Below are positions 8,365 to 17,165 of a stretch of 35,911 nucleotides of DNA, piece by piece. Made by a program: the position numbers and the translations under genes. The notes below the pieces were generated by a model. The model was not told where the DNA came from, made no database searches, and was given only the letters and a program-made list of their open reading frames with translations. This DNA is from a virus, in the IMG/VR virus record IMGVR_UViG_3300028364_000080, positions 1 to 35,911 of that record. One strand, written 5' to 3'. Positions within the stretch are counted from its first letter, which is position 1. Every line of letters begins with the position of its first letter.

Positions 8365-8805
8365 ATGACTGTTTCCACTATGGCGGCTCTTAAGTCTGCT
8401 ATCAAGGCGGCTATCGCTGCTGATACCGACCTGGCTGGTGTGCAGGTTTACTATGGCGATCCTGGCGACAAGGGTAGGCGTGAGTGTATCTGGCTTGGAG
8501 CTTCTTCTCTTGGCGAACAGGAGCACCCTGCTATGAAGGCGGGCAAAAAGCGTAGGCGTGAGGATTATGACCTTACTGTAATCATTGAGGTTATGTCTAA
8601 GCGTACTCCTGAGGCTTCTGAAGCTCGTGCTGTTCTGTTGTGTGGTGAGGTTGAAGATTTGTTAGCCGCCGATACCACTGTGGGTAGTGTTCCTAATTTG
8701 TTGTGGGCTTACGTTTCTGATATGGAAATGAACACTACTGAGGGTGTTGATGGCCCTAGGTCTGTTATTGATTTGACTATTCGGGCTGTTGCGGATTTAC
8801 TGTAA
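8365..8805 (+). CDS. Tail terminator / minor connector protein
   Basis: 146 residues. N-terminal helix (MAALKSAIKAAIAADT), then beta strands with VQVYYGDPGDKGRRECIW and the charged segment KKRRREDYDLTVIIEVM. This pattern occurs in actinophage proteins that cap the tail tube next to the head. TTAGGAGGG precedes the ATG at 8365, and the longer open frame upstream overlaps the connector gene and is not credible. It precedes the tail tube gene, the expected place for a tail terminator. An alternative is a second head-tail connector. Confidence 0.6.
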   Translation: MTVSTMAALKSAIKAAIAADTDLAGVQVYYGDPGDKGRRECIWLGASSLGEQEHPAMKAGKKRRREDYDLTVIIEVMSKRTPEASEARAVLLCGEVEDLLAADTTVGSVPNLLWAYVSDMEMNTTEGVDGPRSVIDLTIRAVADLL

Positions 8806-8832
8806 GCCTACTACTTATGAGGAGTGTCTATT

Positions 8833-9804
8833 ATGGTTGCTTTGCAAGATAATGCTATTCAGGTTGGTAAAGAGAGTACTTATGGTACTCCTGCTACGCT
8901 CACTACAGGCTTTGAGGGTAAGGCCGATAGTTTTCAGCGTGCTCAGGAGCCGCTTGAGTCTATGGGGTTTAGGCCTGGCATGCAGGCGCTGAGGTCTGAT
9001 CGGCGTACCCAGGTTAACATGGGTGGTGAGGGATCGTTGGAAATTGACGTGCTTGATGAGGGGTTTGGCCTGTTGATGCAGGCTATGCTGGGGTCTATTA
9101 CTGGTCCTACTCAGGTTGCTGCTACCACTGCGTATACGTCCACTGCGGCTACCACTGTGGATGACCCTAACGATTCATATACCGTGCAAGTTAACCGTAT
9201 TGATATGGGCGGTAACAGGCGCAACTTCACTCATCACGGTTGTGTCATGACTGGTTGGTCGCTCACACAAGAGGTTAGTGGGCTGCTTGTCGCAGCTATG
9301 GCGTTTGACTTTGAAGACGTGGACACTACTACTACTGCTGGCTCGTCTACCTATCCTTCTGCTAAGCCTTTCAACTGGACTCAATGTGTTGTGTCGTTGG
9401 ACGGGGACGCTACTGATGTTAACTCCTTCTCGCTTGAGGCTGAGCTAGGGCTGAAGACTGATAGGCGTTTCCTTCGTGGTTCCGAGCTTAAAAAGCGCCC
9501 TGTGCGTTCTGCTATGCCGTCGTTCAGCGGCGCCGTGGACATGGAGTTTGAAGACTTGACTGTCTACAATGACTTCGTGGCTGGTAATGTGGTGCCTATT
9601 GTGGCCACTTGGACGGGTAGCGAGATTGAGTCTGGTCATAATTATTCTCTCACTGTCACGTTGCCTGCCTGTCAGTATGACGGGGAGTCTCCTGTTGTGA
9701 GCATGGATGACGTGCCTACTCAGGCTGTGCCGTTCAGGGTTCTTCATAACGGCTCTGATGCGGCTGTTACTATGGCCTACAAGAGCACTGACACAAGCCT
9801 GTAA
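8833..9804 (+). CDS. Major tail tube protein
   Basis: 323 residues, likely the stacked-ring tube protein. The N-terminus (VALQDNAIQVGKESTYGTP), the Gly/Glu-rich GGEGSLEIDVLDEGFG and the beta-rich body with SLEAELGLKTDRRFL are typical of long-type tail tube proteins in actinophages. GAGGAG (8819-8824) is 8 bases before the ATG at 8833, so the GTG nine bases upstream is rejected. It lies before the chaperone and tape measure genes, the normal order. Confidence 0.85.
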   Translation: MVALQDNAIQVGKESTYGTPATLTTGFEGKADSFQRAQEPLESMGFRPGMQALRSDRRTQVNMGGEGSLEIDVLDEGFGLLMQAMLGSITGPTQVAATTAYTSTAATTVDDPNDSYTVQVNRIDMGGNRRNFTHHGCVMTGWSLTQEVSGLLVAAMAFDFEDVDTTTTAGSSTYPSAKPFNWTQCVVSLDGDATDVNSFSLEAELGLKTDRRFLRGSELKKRPVRSAMPSFSGAVDMEFEDLTVYNDFVAGNVVPIVATWTGSEIESGHNYSLTVTLPACQYDGESPVVSMDDVPTQAVPFRVLHNGSDAAVTMAYKSTDTSL

Positions 9805-9814
9805 GGGGTGCGCT

Positions 9815-10225
9815 GTGGTTAAACCTAACCTAAAAATGGAGCTTACGGGTGTGAAAGAGTTGAAGCGTGAGGCTCGTAAGGTTGCTAGCAACAAAGAGAT
9901 TAACAAGGCTCTTAAGGATGCCAACAAAGAAAGTGCTGATTTGGTTGCTGATCGGTCTACGTCAACTGTTCCTGTTAGGTCTGGTCAGTTGAAACAGGCT
10001 ATTAAGGGTCACGCTACTTCTAAGGTCGCTAGTGTTAAGGTTGGCGGTAAGGCGGCGGCCTACGCTGGTCGCATACACTATGGTGATCCTGGTGACTCTC
10101 CTATTAAGGGGCAACCGTTTGTTCATGAGGCGTTAAGTGATGTGTGGGATAAGGTATATGATTCGTATGAGGCTGCTATAACAGATATTGCTATGCGGCT
10201 TAATACTACTGGTGGTTTAGGCTAA
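9815..10225 (+). CDS. HK97 gp10-like tail component
   Basis: 136 residues. It contains the VPVRSGQLKQAIKGHAT motif and Y/GRIHYGDPG, then QPFVHEAL, characteristic of HK97 gp10-like proteins, which assist head-tail joining or tail completion. AAGGGG at 9803-9808 is 6 bases before the GTG at 9815; the ATG at 9836 is an alternative. Its place after, rather than before, the tail tube gene departs slightly from the common order. Confidence 0.75.
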   Translation: MVKPNLKMELTGVKELKREARKVASNKEINKALKDANKESADLVADRSTSTVPVRSGQLKQAIKGHATSKVASVKVGGKAAAYAGRIHYGDPGDSPIKGQPFVHEALSDVWDKVYDSYEAAITDIAMRLNTTGGLG

Positions 10226-10243
10226 TACTCAGGAGGTATGATA

Positions 10244-10498
10244 ATGAGTGGTAAAATGATTATTGACATGGATAGTTTGACGTTTGATGAAATGGATGAG
10301 CTTGAAGTTTTATCGGGTTCAACCTTTGATTCTTTGACGGATAAGGGCACACCCAAGGCTAAGCTTATGAAGGCTCTTGTGTTCATTACTCTTAAGCGTA
10401 GTGACCCTAATATCACGTTTGAAGAGGTGGGTAAGATGACTCTTCAGGCTATGGACTTCACTGGGGATGCTACGGGTACGCTTGTAAACCCTACGTAA
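10244..10498 (+). CDS. Tail assembly chaperone G
   Basis: 84 residues, acidic N-terminus with mostly helical predicted structure (DMDSLTFDEMDELEVLSG, later LMKALVFITLKRSDP). It matches the small chaperone that coats the tape measure before tube assembly. AGGAGG (10231-10236) is 7 bases before the ATG at 10244; the ATG at 10238 is too close to the RBS. Its end carries the slippery heptamer AAACCCT two codons before the stop, and the -1 frame continues into a T-like extension. Confidence 0.8.
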   Translation: MSGKMIIDMDSLTFDEMDELEVLSGSTFDSLTDKGTPKAKLMKALVFITLKRSDPNITFEEVGKMTLQAMDFTGDATGTLVNPT

Positions 10499-10686
10499 GC
10501 CATAAGGTTAGGCATTTGGTGGCTGTGACTATGCACTTTAATATTTCATGGTCTGAAGCTAAGTGCCTAACTATGGCTGAAATTGGTGAGCTGCTACGTA
10601 TTGTGGATGAGCGTGAAAACCAACGCAAACAGGAGGAGCGACGTGGGTCCGCTCGTGAGCGTGGCATGACTCCTGTCATGAACTAA
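10244..10686 (+). CDS. Tail assembly chaperone GT frameshift fusion
   Basis: A -1 slip at 10486-10492 would join the first 83 residues of G to 64 residues in the next frame, giving 147 residues. The extension (YVSHKVRHLV, then HFNISWSEAKCLTMAEIGEL, then a basic coil QRKQEERRGSARERG) has the W-S-E-A and T-x-x-E features seen in T domains of actinophage chaperones. In lambda-type phages G and GT act in a fixed ratio on the tape measure protein. The position directly before the tape measure gene supports this. The T part has no convincing RBS of its own. Confidence 0.75.
10486..10524 (+). promoter_or_regulatory. Programmed -1 frameshift signal
   Basis: AAACCCT (10486-10492) fits X XXY YYZ exactly in the G frame (A AAC CCT) and sits just before the codons ACG TAA. 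Five bases further on, AGCCA (10498-10502) can pair with TGGCT (10520-10524), a possible stimulatory stem at the usual distance. The -1 frame is open from before the site to a stop at 10684-10686. Confidence 0.75.
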
Positions 10687-10697
10687 AGGGGTGCTTA

Positions 10698-12395
10698 ATG
10701 GCTAAGCCAATCAAGATTGAGATTAAGGGTGACGCTTCTGGCGCTCAAAAGGCTTTTGGTAAGGTTGAGAAGGGTCTTGGCGGTCTGGGCGGGCCTATTG
10801 CTAAAATGGCTGGTCTTATGGCTGGCGCTTTTGCGCTAGGAAAGATTGTGGATTTTGGGGCTGAGTTGTTTAGCCTCGGGTCTGATTTGGAGTTGCAGTC
10901 TCGTAAAATCTCCACTGTGTTTGGGGATAATGAGACTGGCGTACGTGCTTGGGCTGATTCAGTTAATGAGGCGTTTGGCATGACTGAGACTGGCGTTGCC
11001 AACATGGCTGCCCAAACGGCGGATTTGCTTAAACCTATTGGCTTCACTTCTGAGGCTGCTGCAGCTTTGTCTACTGAGATTGTGGGCCTTTCGCCTGCCT
11101 TGGCTGAGTGGTCTGGCGGTACTCATGACGCTGCTATGGTGTCTGAGATTCTCAATAAGGCTCTGCTGGGTGAGACTGAGGGCCTTAAGGCTTTGGGTAT
11201 TTCCATCAATGGGGCAGACAAAGCTACTAGGGCTTTGGAGATTGCACAGCGTGACGGGCGTACTGAGGTCACTGCTATGGATGAGGCTCTTGCTATCCAA
11301 GAGCTTGTGTTGGAGAAGTCTACTGATGCTCAGGATGCGTACACCGGTGGTACGGATACGCTAGCTGGTAAGCAGGCCTTCCTTAAATCTAAGATCGCTG
11401 AGGTTAAGGAGTATCTAGCTACTAAGCTGATGCCTGTGTTCGCCACTGTTACCCAGTGGGTCATTGATGAGCTTGTTCCTGCTTTGGGTAGGTTCGCTGA
11501 TCGTATGCGTGACTTGTGGGCTGAGCATGGACCTAAGGTCACTGAGATTATGACTACCATTAAAGACGCCATCATGGACGCTGTTGACTGGATTCGTGAT
11601 AACGAATACGTGATGCAGGCTCTAGGTATCACAGTGGGCGTGCTGCTTGTCGGCGCATTTGCTTCTCTGGCTATTTCTGTCATTGCAGCGTTGGCTCCAT
11701 TCATTCTTGTAGCTGCTGCTATCGCTGCTCTTACGGCTGGTGTGCTGTGGGCGTACAAGAATGTTGGTTGGTTCCGTACCACTATGGACTTCCTTGGCGG
11801 CAAGATCAAAGAGGTAGCAGGTTGGGTTAGAGACAACTTTGTGCCTGGTCTGCGTGTGCTAGGAGACTTCATTACAGGTACGGTTGTGCCTAAGGTTAAA
11901 GGGTTCGCTACTGAGGTTGGTAAATGGATTGGCGTAGTTGCGAGGGTCGTCATTTCCGTTAAAGACAAGATTGGCGAGATTTTTGACAAGGTAAAAACTG
12001 TTGTCACTACGGTAGGCACTAAGATGTCTGAGATAACAGAGAAGATTAAGGCTCCATTTAGAACAGCTATTCAGTGGGTCAAAGATAAATGGCAGGAGCT
12101 TAAAGATACTGTCACTAGGGCTATCAGCATACCTAACCCATTTGGGTTCCTTGGAGGTGGTGGCGGTGGGGCTAGAGCCTTGGGTGGCACTGTTGGATCT
12201 TCTGGTGGTTATCGTGTGGGTGAGCGAGGCCCTGAAACTATTTTCCTTCCTGCTGGTGCGTCGGTGGCGTCCTCTGTAGAGCGTGGCTCTGCTGGTAACG
12301 CTAGCACCATTAATGTGAATGTTCAATCCAACGCCAACGCACACATGATAGCTTCAGAATTGGCTTGGGTGTTGAGGACTACGGGAAGGGGTTAA
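10698..12395 (+). CDS. Tape measure protein
   Basis: 565 residues, short for this family; with about 1.5 angstrom per residue it would predict a tail of about 85 nm. It begins with a Gly/Lys-rich segment (GDASGAQKAFGKVEKGLGGL), then a small hydrophobic stretch at about 30-55 and long helices. A hydrophobic region at about 305-355 (GITVGVLLVGAFASLAISVI and onward) probably inserts in the host membrane. The C-terminus is Gly-rich with GERGPETIFLPAGASV, common in tape measure ends. AAGGGG lies upstream. Confidence 0.9.
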   Translation: MAKPIKIEIKGDASGAQKAFGKVEKGLGGLGGPIAKMAGLMAGAFALGKIVDFGAELFSLGSDLELQSRKISTVFGDNETGVRAWADSVNEAFGMTETGVANMAAQTADLLKPIGFTSEAAAALSTEIVGLSPALAEWSGGTHDAAMVSEILNKALLGETEGLKALGISINGADKATRALEIAQRDGRTEVTAMDEALAIQELVLEKSTDAQDAYTGGTDTLAGKQAFLKSKIAEVKEYLATKLMPVFATVTQWVIDELVPALGRFADRMRDLWAEHGPKVTEIMTTIKDAIMDAVDWIRDNEYVMQALGITVGVLLVGAFASLAISVIAALAPFILVAAAIAALTAGVLWAYKNVGWFRTTMDFLGGKIKEVAGWVRDNFVPGLRVLGDFITGTVVPKVKGFATEVGKWIGVVARVVISVKDKIGEIFDKVKTVVTTVGTKMSEITEKIKAPFRTAIQWVKDKWQELKDTVTRAISIPNPFGFLGGGGGGARALGGTVGSSGGYRVGERGPETIFLPAGASVASSVERGSAGNASTINVNVQSNANAHMIASELAWVLRTTGRG

Positions 12396-12396
12396 T

Positions 12397-13263
12397 ATGG
12401 CTGCTGGTGATTTGATTACTGCTGATTGGGAAATGGAATATAAAGGGCTACTTATTGGTGGCGAATCTGCGTATTCCGTCTCTCAAATTGATGGTCTTAT
12501 CGATATGCCTGACATTGTAACTGGTGATCAGAGCAGGCTCAGGCGCCACGGTTTACGTGCTGGGGATGATTTCCTTAGTGGTCGACCTATTCAGCTTACC
12601 GTGGAGGTTTACGGGGCTGATGAAGGCACGTTTAATACCGCTATGGAAGCTATCAAATTGGCATTGCGACCTGGGCAACCTGAGGCGCCTTTGGTTATGC
12701 AACTCCCTGGTGTAGCTGGTGGCGCTAAGGTTCAGGTTAATGTTAGACCAAGACGGTTTAAGGTAGCCGTAGGCAGGGACTTCTATTACCGCATTCCTAA
12801 TATTGTGGTGGAGTTCTATTCTACTGATCCTAGGTTGTTCGCTAACGCTATCGGTTCTGATTCTGCTACTCTGCCTACAGCGGGCGGCGGTCTGTCGTTT
12901 AATGCGTCCCCCGACTTTTCGTTTGGTGCTACGTCTATTGGTGGGGAGTTGAATCTAACCAACGACGGAAACTTTCAGACTCCTGTTGTTTTCAGAATTG
13001 ATGGCCCTGTGCAGACTCCTAGGCTAATTCATAATGGGTTGGATAAGGAACTTAAAATCAACCTAAATCTTTTAGCAGGTGAGTTTCTGGTGGTTGATTC
13101 TGCTTCTAGGTCTGTGCTGCTTAATGGCACTGCGTCACGCTACCCTGCTTTAGTTGTTTCTGAGTGGTTTGACTTGGAGCCGGGCAACAATCAGATTTCA
13201 TTTAGAGGAGCCACTACGGCTGCTGGTTCGTGTACTGCTACTTTCCGTAGTGGTTGGGTTTAA
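12397..13263 (+). CDS. Distal tail protein (Dit-like)
   Basis: 288 residues. It likely forms the ring linking the tail tube to the tip. The N-terminal beta domain (MEYKGLLIGGESAYSVSQI, then DMPDIVTGDQSRLRRHGL, GDDFLSGRPIQLTVEVYG) and the FYYRIPNIVVEFYSTDPRLF segment match the siphovirus distal tail family in actinophages. The second half is a beta-sandwich ending in YPALVVSEWFDLEPGNNQIS. It directly follows the tape measure gene, as expected. Confidence 0.85.
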   Translation: MAAGDLITADWEMEYKGLLIGGESAYSVSQIDGLIDMPDIVTGDQSRLRRHGLRAGDDFLSGRPIQLTVEVYGADEGTFNTAMEAIKLALRPGQPEAPLVMQLPGVAGGAKVQVNVRPRRFKVAVGRDFYYRIPNIVVEFYSTDPRLFANAIGSDSATLPTAGGGLSFNASPDFSFGATSIGGELNLTNDGNFQTPVVFRIDGPVQTPRLIHNGLDKELKINLNLLAGEFLVVDSASRSVLLNGTASRYPALVVSEWFDLEPGNNQISFRGATTAAGSCTATFRSGWV

Positions 13264-13274
13264 GGAGAATATGT

Positions 13275-14303
13275 ATGACTGTTAAAAATCCAGCTTTGTA
13301 TCTACAAGCAGAGGCGCATCCTGCTGAGGATTTCCGTCATTTGGTATCTAAGGTGTATGGTGATCAACCTGGCGTGTTTGGCAATGGTATGGCTGTGACG
13401 CAAAATGCCACGCCAAACATGTCTGTTGACATTGCTGGTGGTAGCGTTCTGGTTGCGGGCACTGAGGCTACCTATCAAGGGCTGTACCTTTGTCACAATA
13501 GGGGCGCTACTAATTTGGTTGTGGCAGCTTCTGATGTGACAAACGCTAGGCGTGATTTGGTCGTTGCTCAGGTTGAGGACTCGGCTTACTCTGGTGCTGT
13601 TGATGCTTGGAAACTAGCTATCGTCACAGGTACTCCATCAGCAGGGGCCTTTCTGCCTGCTGTGCCTGCTAACTCACTTGTGTTGGCTACTATTCTGGTT
13701 GGTGCTAACGTCACTACTATTGTAAATGCTAACATCACAGATATTCGCAACAACACTCAAACCCATGGGCCTACTACGCTACGTAACCGTGGTCTTGCCC
13801 CTGCACCTGGTGTAATCGTTTGTAGGTCTAATAATCGACCTGAGTTCCCATTCATCGGCATGGAGATATACGAGACAGACAAGGGCTTGAAGTATATCTA
13901 CGATGGCACGGAGTGGAGGCTGATAGGTGGTCTGCCTGCATCTATTGTGAAGTCAGTAGTGGGTTCCACTGGGACAGTTACCACCTCAGAAGTTACTTTG
14001 GCAACGATCTCTCTTGAACCTGGCACTTGGATCATCTCGGGTTCAGCAACCCCCAATGCTTCTATTGCCCAAGATACTGAAGTTGTTCTTAGTCTGTTCG
14101 ATGCGGGTCTGGTTCGACGAACGTTCACTGCACACAACTACGACTTCGATTCTAGTAGTGCGCTGGGTCGAGCATCTCTTGCATTCACTTTCGTCTACGT
14201 CAATCCGTCAACTCAGAACTGGACATTGACCATTCGACGTACTCAAGCTGGTGGTTCGGTGTCTGTTTCCGGCGCTCACTTCGTCTGTCAGAGAATCGCC
14301 TGA
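13275..14303 (+). CDS. Minor tail / probable receptor-binding protein
   Basis: 342 residues. The first ~165 residues (AEDFRHLVSKVYGDQPGVF, then SVDIAGGSVLVAGTEATYQG, RRDLVVAQVEDS and ANITDIR) match the shared N-terminal part of actinophage upper baseplate/fibre proteins. A linker with KGLKYIYDGTEWRLIGGLP follows, then a C-terminal beta-rich head (GTVTTSEVTLATISLEPGTW onward) probably contacts the host. AAGGAG is 7 bases before the ATG at 13275. From about 13975 the codon choice shifts (CGA, TTC, TCA, GAC), suggesting the head domain was exchanged. Confidence 0.7.
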   Translation: MTVKNPALYLQAEAHPAEDFRHLVSKVYGDQPGVFGNGMAVTQNATPNMSVDIAGGSVLVAGTEATYQGLYLCHNRGATNLVVAASDVTNARRDLVVAQVEDSAYSGAVDAWKLAIVTGTPSAGAFLPAVPANSLVLATILVGANVTTIVNANITDIRNNTQTHGPTTLRNRGLAPAPGVIVCRSNNRPEFPFIGMEIYETDKGLKYIYDGTEWRLIGGLPASIVKSVVGSTGTVTTSEVTLATISLEPGTWIISGSATPNASIAQDTEVVLSLFDAGLVRRTFTAHNYDFDSSSALGRASLAFTFVYVNPSTQNWTLTIRRTQAGGSVSVSGAHFVCQRIA

Positions 14304-15202
14304 TGTCAAGAATGCCTGGCGCCACCTGGCGCCCACTCAAAGAAAACGCTACCCAGTCAAAGATTACACCTACACAGGTGATCATGCATACTGCTGTGGA
14401 TGCGCCAGGGAAGACTAACTTACCTGGCTACTTTGATCGCTTAGATATCAATGTGGAGTCACATTTCTGGATTCCTTTTGATGGTGAAATTGTACAGATG
14501 ATGGACACTGAGGTTCGTGCGGATGCTAATAGGCGTGCTAATAGGCGCCCCGATGGTACTGGTGCTGTGTCCATTGAAACTGAGGATGACGGCAACATTT
14601 CTAATCCGTGGTCTATGGCTCAGTTGGAATCTATCGTTAAGGTGATCAGATGGCTCAATGAGGAGCACGGAATACCTTTGGTTAGGTGTGCTGGGCCTGA
14701 TGTACCTGGTATTGGGTACCACGCTATGTGGGGCGCTCCTTCTGATTGGACTCCTGTTAGGGGTAAAACGTGTCCTGGTCCTATTCGTATTAAACAATTT
14801 GATGATGAGCTGTTGCTTGCTCTTAAAGCGCCAGCAATGAAAGGTGTTGCTATGGTTATGATTTCTAAACCTCAAGCTGATGCTACTGTTGACTCTGCGT
14901 ACCGTGCGTTTTTGCATCGTGAGCCTGAGGCTTCTGGTAAAACCTTTTGGTCTAGTGCGTTGCAGGATGGCATGACTAGAGAGAACTTCCTTTGGTCGTT
15001 CTTGGCTAGTGCGTCTCCTGAGGCGGCTACTTTGCGTGCAGACATTGCGGCTAACAGCCGTGCTGTGGCTGGGTTGCAAGCTGCTGTAGCTGAGTTGTCT
15101 AAGGATATGAAGGCTGTCCAGGCTGCGAAGGCTGGGGCTGTGGATGAGCAGGCGCTGGTTGATATGGTCGTTGCACGACTGGTAAAGCGTTTGTCTAGCT
15201 GA
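14303..15202 (+). CDS. N-acetylmuramoyl-L-alanine amidase lysin with DUF4214 domain
   Basis: 299 residues. Residues 1-185 form an Amidase_2/PGRP-like domain: candidate zinc ligands are His29 (VIMHTAVD), His140 (GYHAMWG) and Cys157 (GKTCPGP). It would cut the amide bond between muramic acid and L-alanine. Residues 192-240 (YRAFLHREPEASGKTFW, GMTRENFLWSFLAS) resemble the DUF4214 module. The end is a long alanine-rich predicted coiled coil (residues 240-299). It starts inside the previous stop (TGATG). There is no signal peptide. It lies inside the tail module, so a virion-associated role is an alternative to a holin-released endolysin. Confidence 0.88.
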   Translation: MSRMPGATWRPLKENATQSKITPTQVIMHTAVDAPGKTNLPGYFDRLDINVESHFWIPFDGEIVQMMDTEVRADANRRANRRPDGTGAVSIETEDDGNISNPWSMAQLESIVKVIRWLNEEHGIPLVRCAGPDVPGIGYHAMWGAPSDWTPVRGKTCPGPIRIKQFDDELLLALKAPAMKGVAMVMISKPQADATVDSAYRAFLHREPEASGKTFWSSALQDGMTRENFLWSFLASASPEAATLRADIAANSRAVAGLQAAVAELSKDMKAVQAAKAGAVDEQALVDMVVARLVKRLSS

Positions 15203-15213
15203 GGAGGCGTGGT

Positions 15214-16332
15214 ATGGCTGAGTATCGTTTGATTTATACCCGTCTCAATGATGGAGACATTGTAGGTGAGTTTCCTGTTCTGTCGCTTGGTTGGACTGAG
15301 GGACTCAACCAACCAGGCAATGCTTCTGCTGTGCTGTTACTTGAGGACACGGCTACGTTTGAGGTTGCTGATGCTGAGGGTTCAACTACGGTTGACACCC
15401 TTGTCTCTCCTCAGCTAGTGACTATGGAAACGGTTGTGCCAGGGGCTACAGGCGTTTACGTGGAGCGTGATGGTGTGATTCTGTTTGGTGGCGTGCTGTG
15501 GGCTGCTCAGTTGGACGTTGGAGCTTCTACGCTAACTGTTTCCATTGAGGGGTTCATGAGCTATTTCAGGCGTCTGGTGATTTCTAATACTCTGACGTAC
15601 TCTAATGTGGATCAGGGCACCATTGCAAAATCCATACTGGACTACGCTCAGGGTAAACCAGGAGCGGCTTCTATGCTTGTAGTTCCTGCTCCTGGTGTGT
15701 CTAAACCTAGGGATCGCACTTACTTGGCGTACGACCGTAAGAACGTGGCCGAGGCTGTTGAGGAGTTAGCTTCTGTGTCCGAGGGGTTCGATTTCTTCGT
15801 TACTCACACTTGGGACACAGACAACGAGTCAATAACGTCTGTTTTTTCAATGGATGCAAACCTTCTTGGCAGGCTTACTAGTATCGTGTTTGAGCTAGGC
15901 GTTAATGTGACGCTGTTGAACTTGTCTGTAGATGGCACGGCGGTAGCCAACTTTGTTGAGGCCATTGGGTCTGCTGAGGATACTCGTGCTCTAATCGGTA
16001 CCGCCTTTGATGCTCCTTCTCTTAACACCTTTCCACTGTTGGAGGCGGTAGAGTCCTTCTCTGATATCACTGAAAGGTCAACACTTATTGATAAAGCGAG
16101 CCTTAGGCTCAAACGTGGTCTGCAACCTACTAGGCGTGTTGGGATAGAGGTGTTTGCGGACTCTGAACCTGTGCTGGGTTCGTACCGTGTGGGTGATCGT
16201 GTGGTGGTACGTGGTTCCTATGGCGCACTAGAGCTTGACGACACGTACAGGATTGTCGAATACGGGGTTGCCGTAGACGGTAGCGGTAGGGAAACTATCA
16301 CTATGGTTTTAGTTCCTGCTGTGTCGTTCTAG
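15214..16332 (+). CDS. Minor tail protein, baseplate hub type
   Basis: 372 residues. It resembles the actinophage tail protein usually encoded after the distal tail gene. N-terminal beta region (YRLIYTRLNDGDIVGEFPVL, RDGVILFGGVLWAAQLD, TVSIEGFMSYFRRL), a middle VAEAVEELASVSEGFDFFV, and a C-terminal domain (SYRVGDRVVVRGSYG, DDTYRIVEYGVAV) typical of gp27/Tal-like hub proteins. GAGGAGG lies 9 bases before the ATG. The lysin gene separates it from the receptor-binding type gene. Confidence 0.75.
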   Translation: MAEYRLIYTRLNDGDIVGEFPVLSLGWTEGLNQPGNASAVLLLEDTATFEVADAEGSTTVDTLVSPQLVTMETVVPGATGVYVERDGVILFGGVLWAAQLDVGASTLTVSIEGFMSYFRRLVISNTLTYSNVDQGTIAKSILDYAQGKPGAASMLVVPAPGVSKPRDRTYLAYDRKNVAEAVEELASVSEGFDFFVTHTWDTDNESITSVFSMDANLLGRLTSIVFELGVNVTLLNLSVDGTAVANFVEAIGSAEDTRALIGTAFDAPSLNTFPLLEAVESFSDITERSTLIDKASLRLKRGLQPTRRVGIEVFADSEPVLGSYRVGDRVVVRGSYGALELDDTYRIVEYGVAVDGSGRETITMVLVPAVSF

Positions 16333-16351
16333 GGTTAAGGGAGATTGTCTA

Positions 16352-16852
16352 ATGGCAGATATCGTGTTGAGTCCGAGCATCATTGCTGAAATTAACGACC
16401 TGAAAGATAGGGTGAAGGTGCTAGAGTTGCGCCGTCCAATGACTGGGGTCGCTATTCCTGTGGTTCCTTTGGGGGCTAATCGACCCTTTGGTTTTTGCAG
16501 TCTGGACGTCACTACGTTTTCGGACTGTTTCAGGTGCGACGTTATGGTTACCGCTCCTATTCTGGACTTTGATGTTCAAGTCACCAGTGATTTTGGTGTT
16601 GGTATTTCTACGGTTGAGTGGAGAATTAGCGGTCAAGACTTCACTAATGATGGTCCTGTTTTGACTATCGCTACAGGTGGTGGAGTGAACTACACCCAGG
16701 ATCAGGGAAGGGTTGATTTGCGCCCTATCTTGGGAGCGGATGTGATTTTTAAGTATGTGAGGTTTGATCTTGAGGTTAAGCGTACTGGCGGTAGCGGGGA
16801 TGCTGGCGTTCGTTTGGTTAGACCTCTTTTGTTGAGGTTGCCTACTACTTAG
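16352..16852 (+). CDS. Minor tail protein, small coiled-coil plus beta domain
   Basis: 166 residues. Residues 8-28 form a short heptad helix (IIAEINDLKDRVKVLELRR), the usual trimerisation stalk of small fibre or tip proteins. The rest is beta-rich (VTTFSDCFRCDVMVTAPILD, FDVQVTSDFGVGISTVEW). AAGGGAG precedes the ATG. It is the last structural-type gene before the membrane/holin genes. The receptor-binding or tip role is inferred from architecture and position only. Confidence 0.6.
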   Translation: MADIVLSPSIIAEINDLKDRVKVLELRRPMTGVAIPVVPLGANRPFGFCSLDVTTFSDCFRCDVMVTAPILDFDVQVTSDFGVGISTVEWRISGQDFTNDGPVLTIATGGGVNYTQDQGRVDLRPILGADVIFKYVRFDLEVKRTGGSGDAGVRLVRPLLLRLPTT

Positions 16853-16867
16853 TGAGAAGGCGGGTTT

Positions 16868-17161
16868 ATGGAGATGAGCGTTATTGTTGGTGTGCTTGCT
16901 GCTGCTGGTGGTGGGCTGTTTACGGAAATGTTCAGGGCTTGGAGGGGCTCTAAAAAGGATAATCTAGATTTGTTCTACCCGACCTGGCAGGCTGAAATGG
17001 TGCGGCTACAGACTGAAGTTGTGTTGCAGCGTGTTGAGATTGTGGCGCTAGGTAAGGTTCTACTTGAGCTTGGTGCAGATCCTTTGGCTGTGCGTGTTGC
17101 ACTTGAGGATCGCATTAACTCTAAACAAGAGGTTGAGCGTAAGTCTAAACGTGAGGAGTAA
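16868..17161 (+). CDS. Membrane-anchored coiled-coil protein of lysis region
   Basis: 97 residues. The first ~18 residues (MEMSVIVGVLAAAGGGLF) form a likely membrane anchor. The remainder is helical and charged, with LQTEVVLQRVEIVALGKVLL and the Lys/Glu-rich end KQEVERKSKREE. AGAAGG lies 7 bases before the ATG. It directly precedes a two-helix holin candidate, a common pair in actinophages, so a part in lysis timing is inferred. Confidence 0.6.
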   Translation: MEMSVIVGVLAAAGGGLFTEMFRAWRGSKKDNLDLFYPTWQAEMVRLQTEVVLQRVEIVALGKVLLELGADPLAVRVALEDRINSKQEVERKSKREE

Positions 17162-17165
17162 TTCT

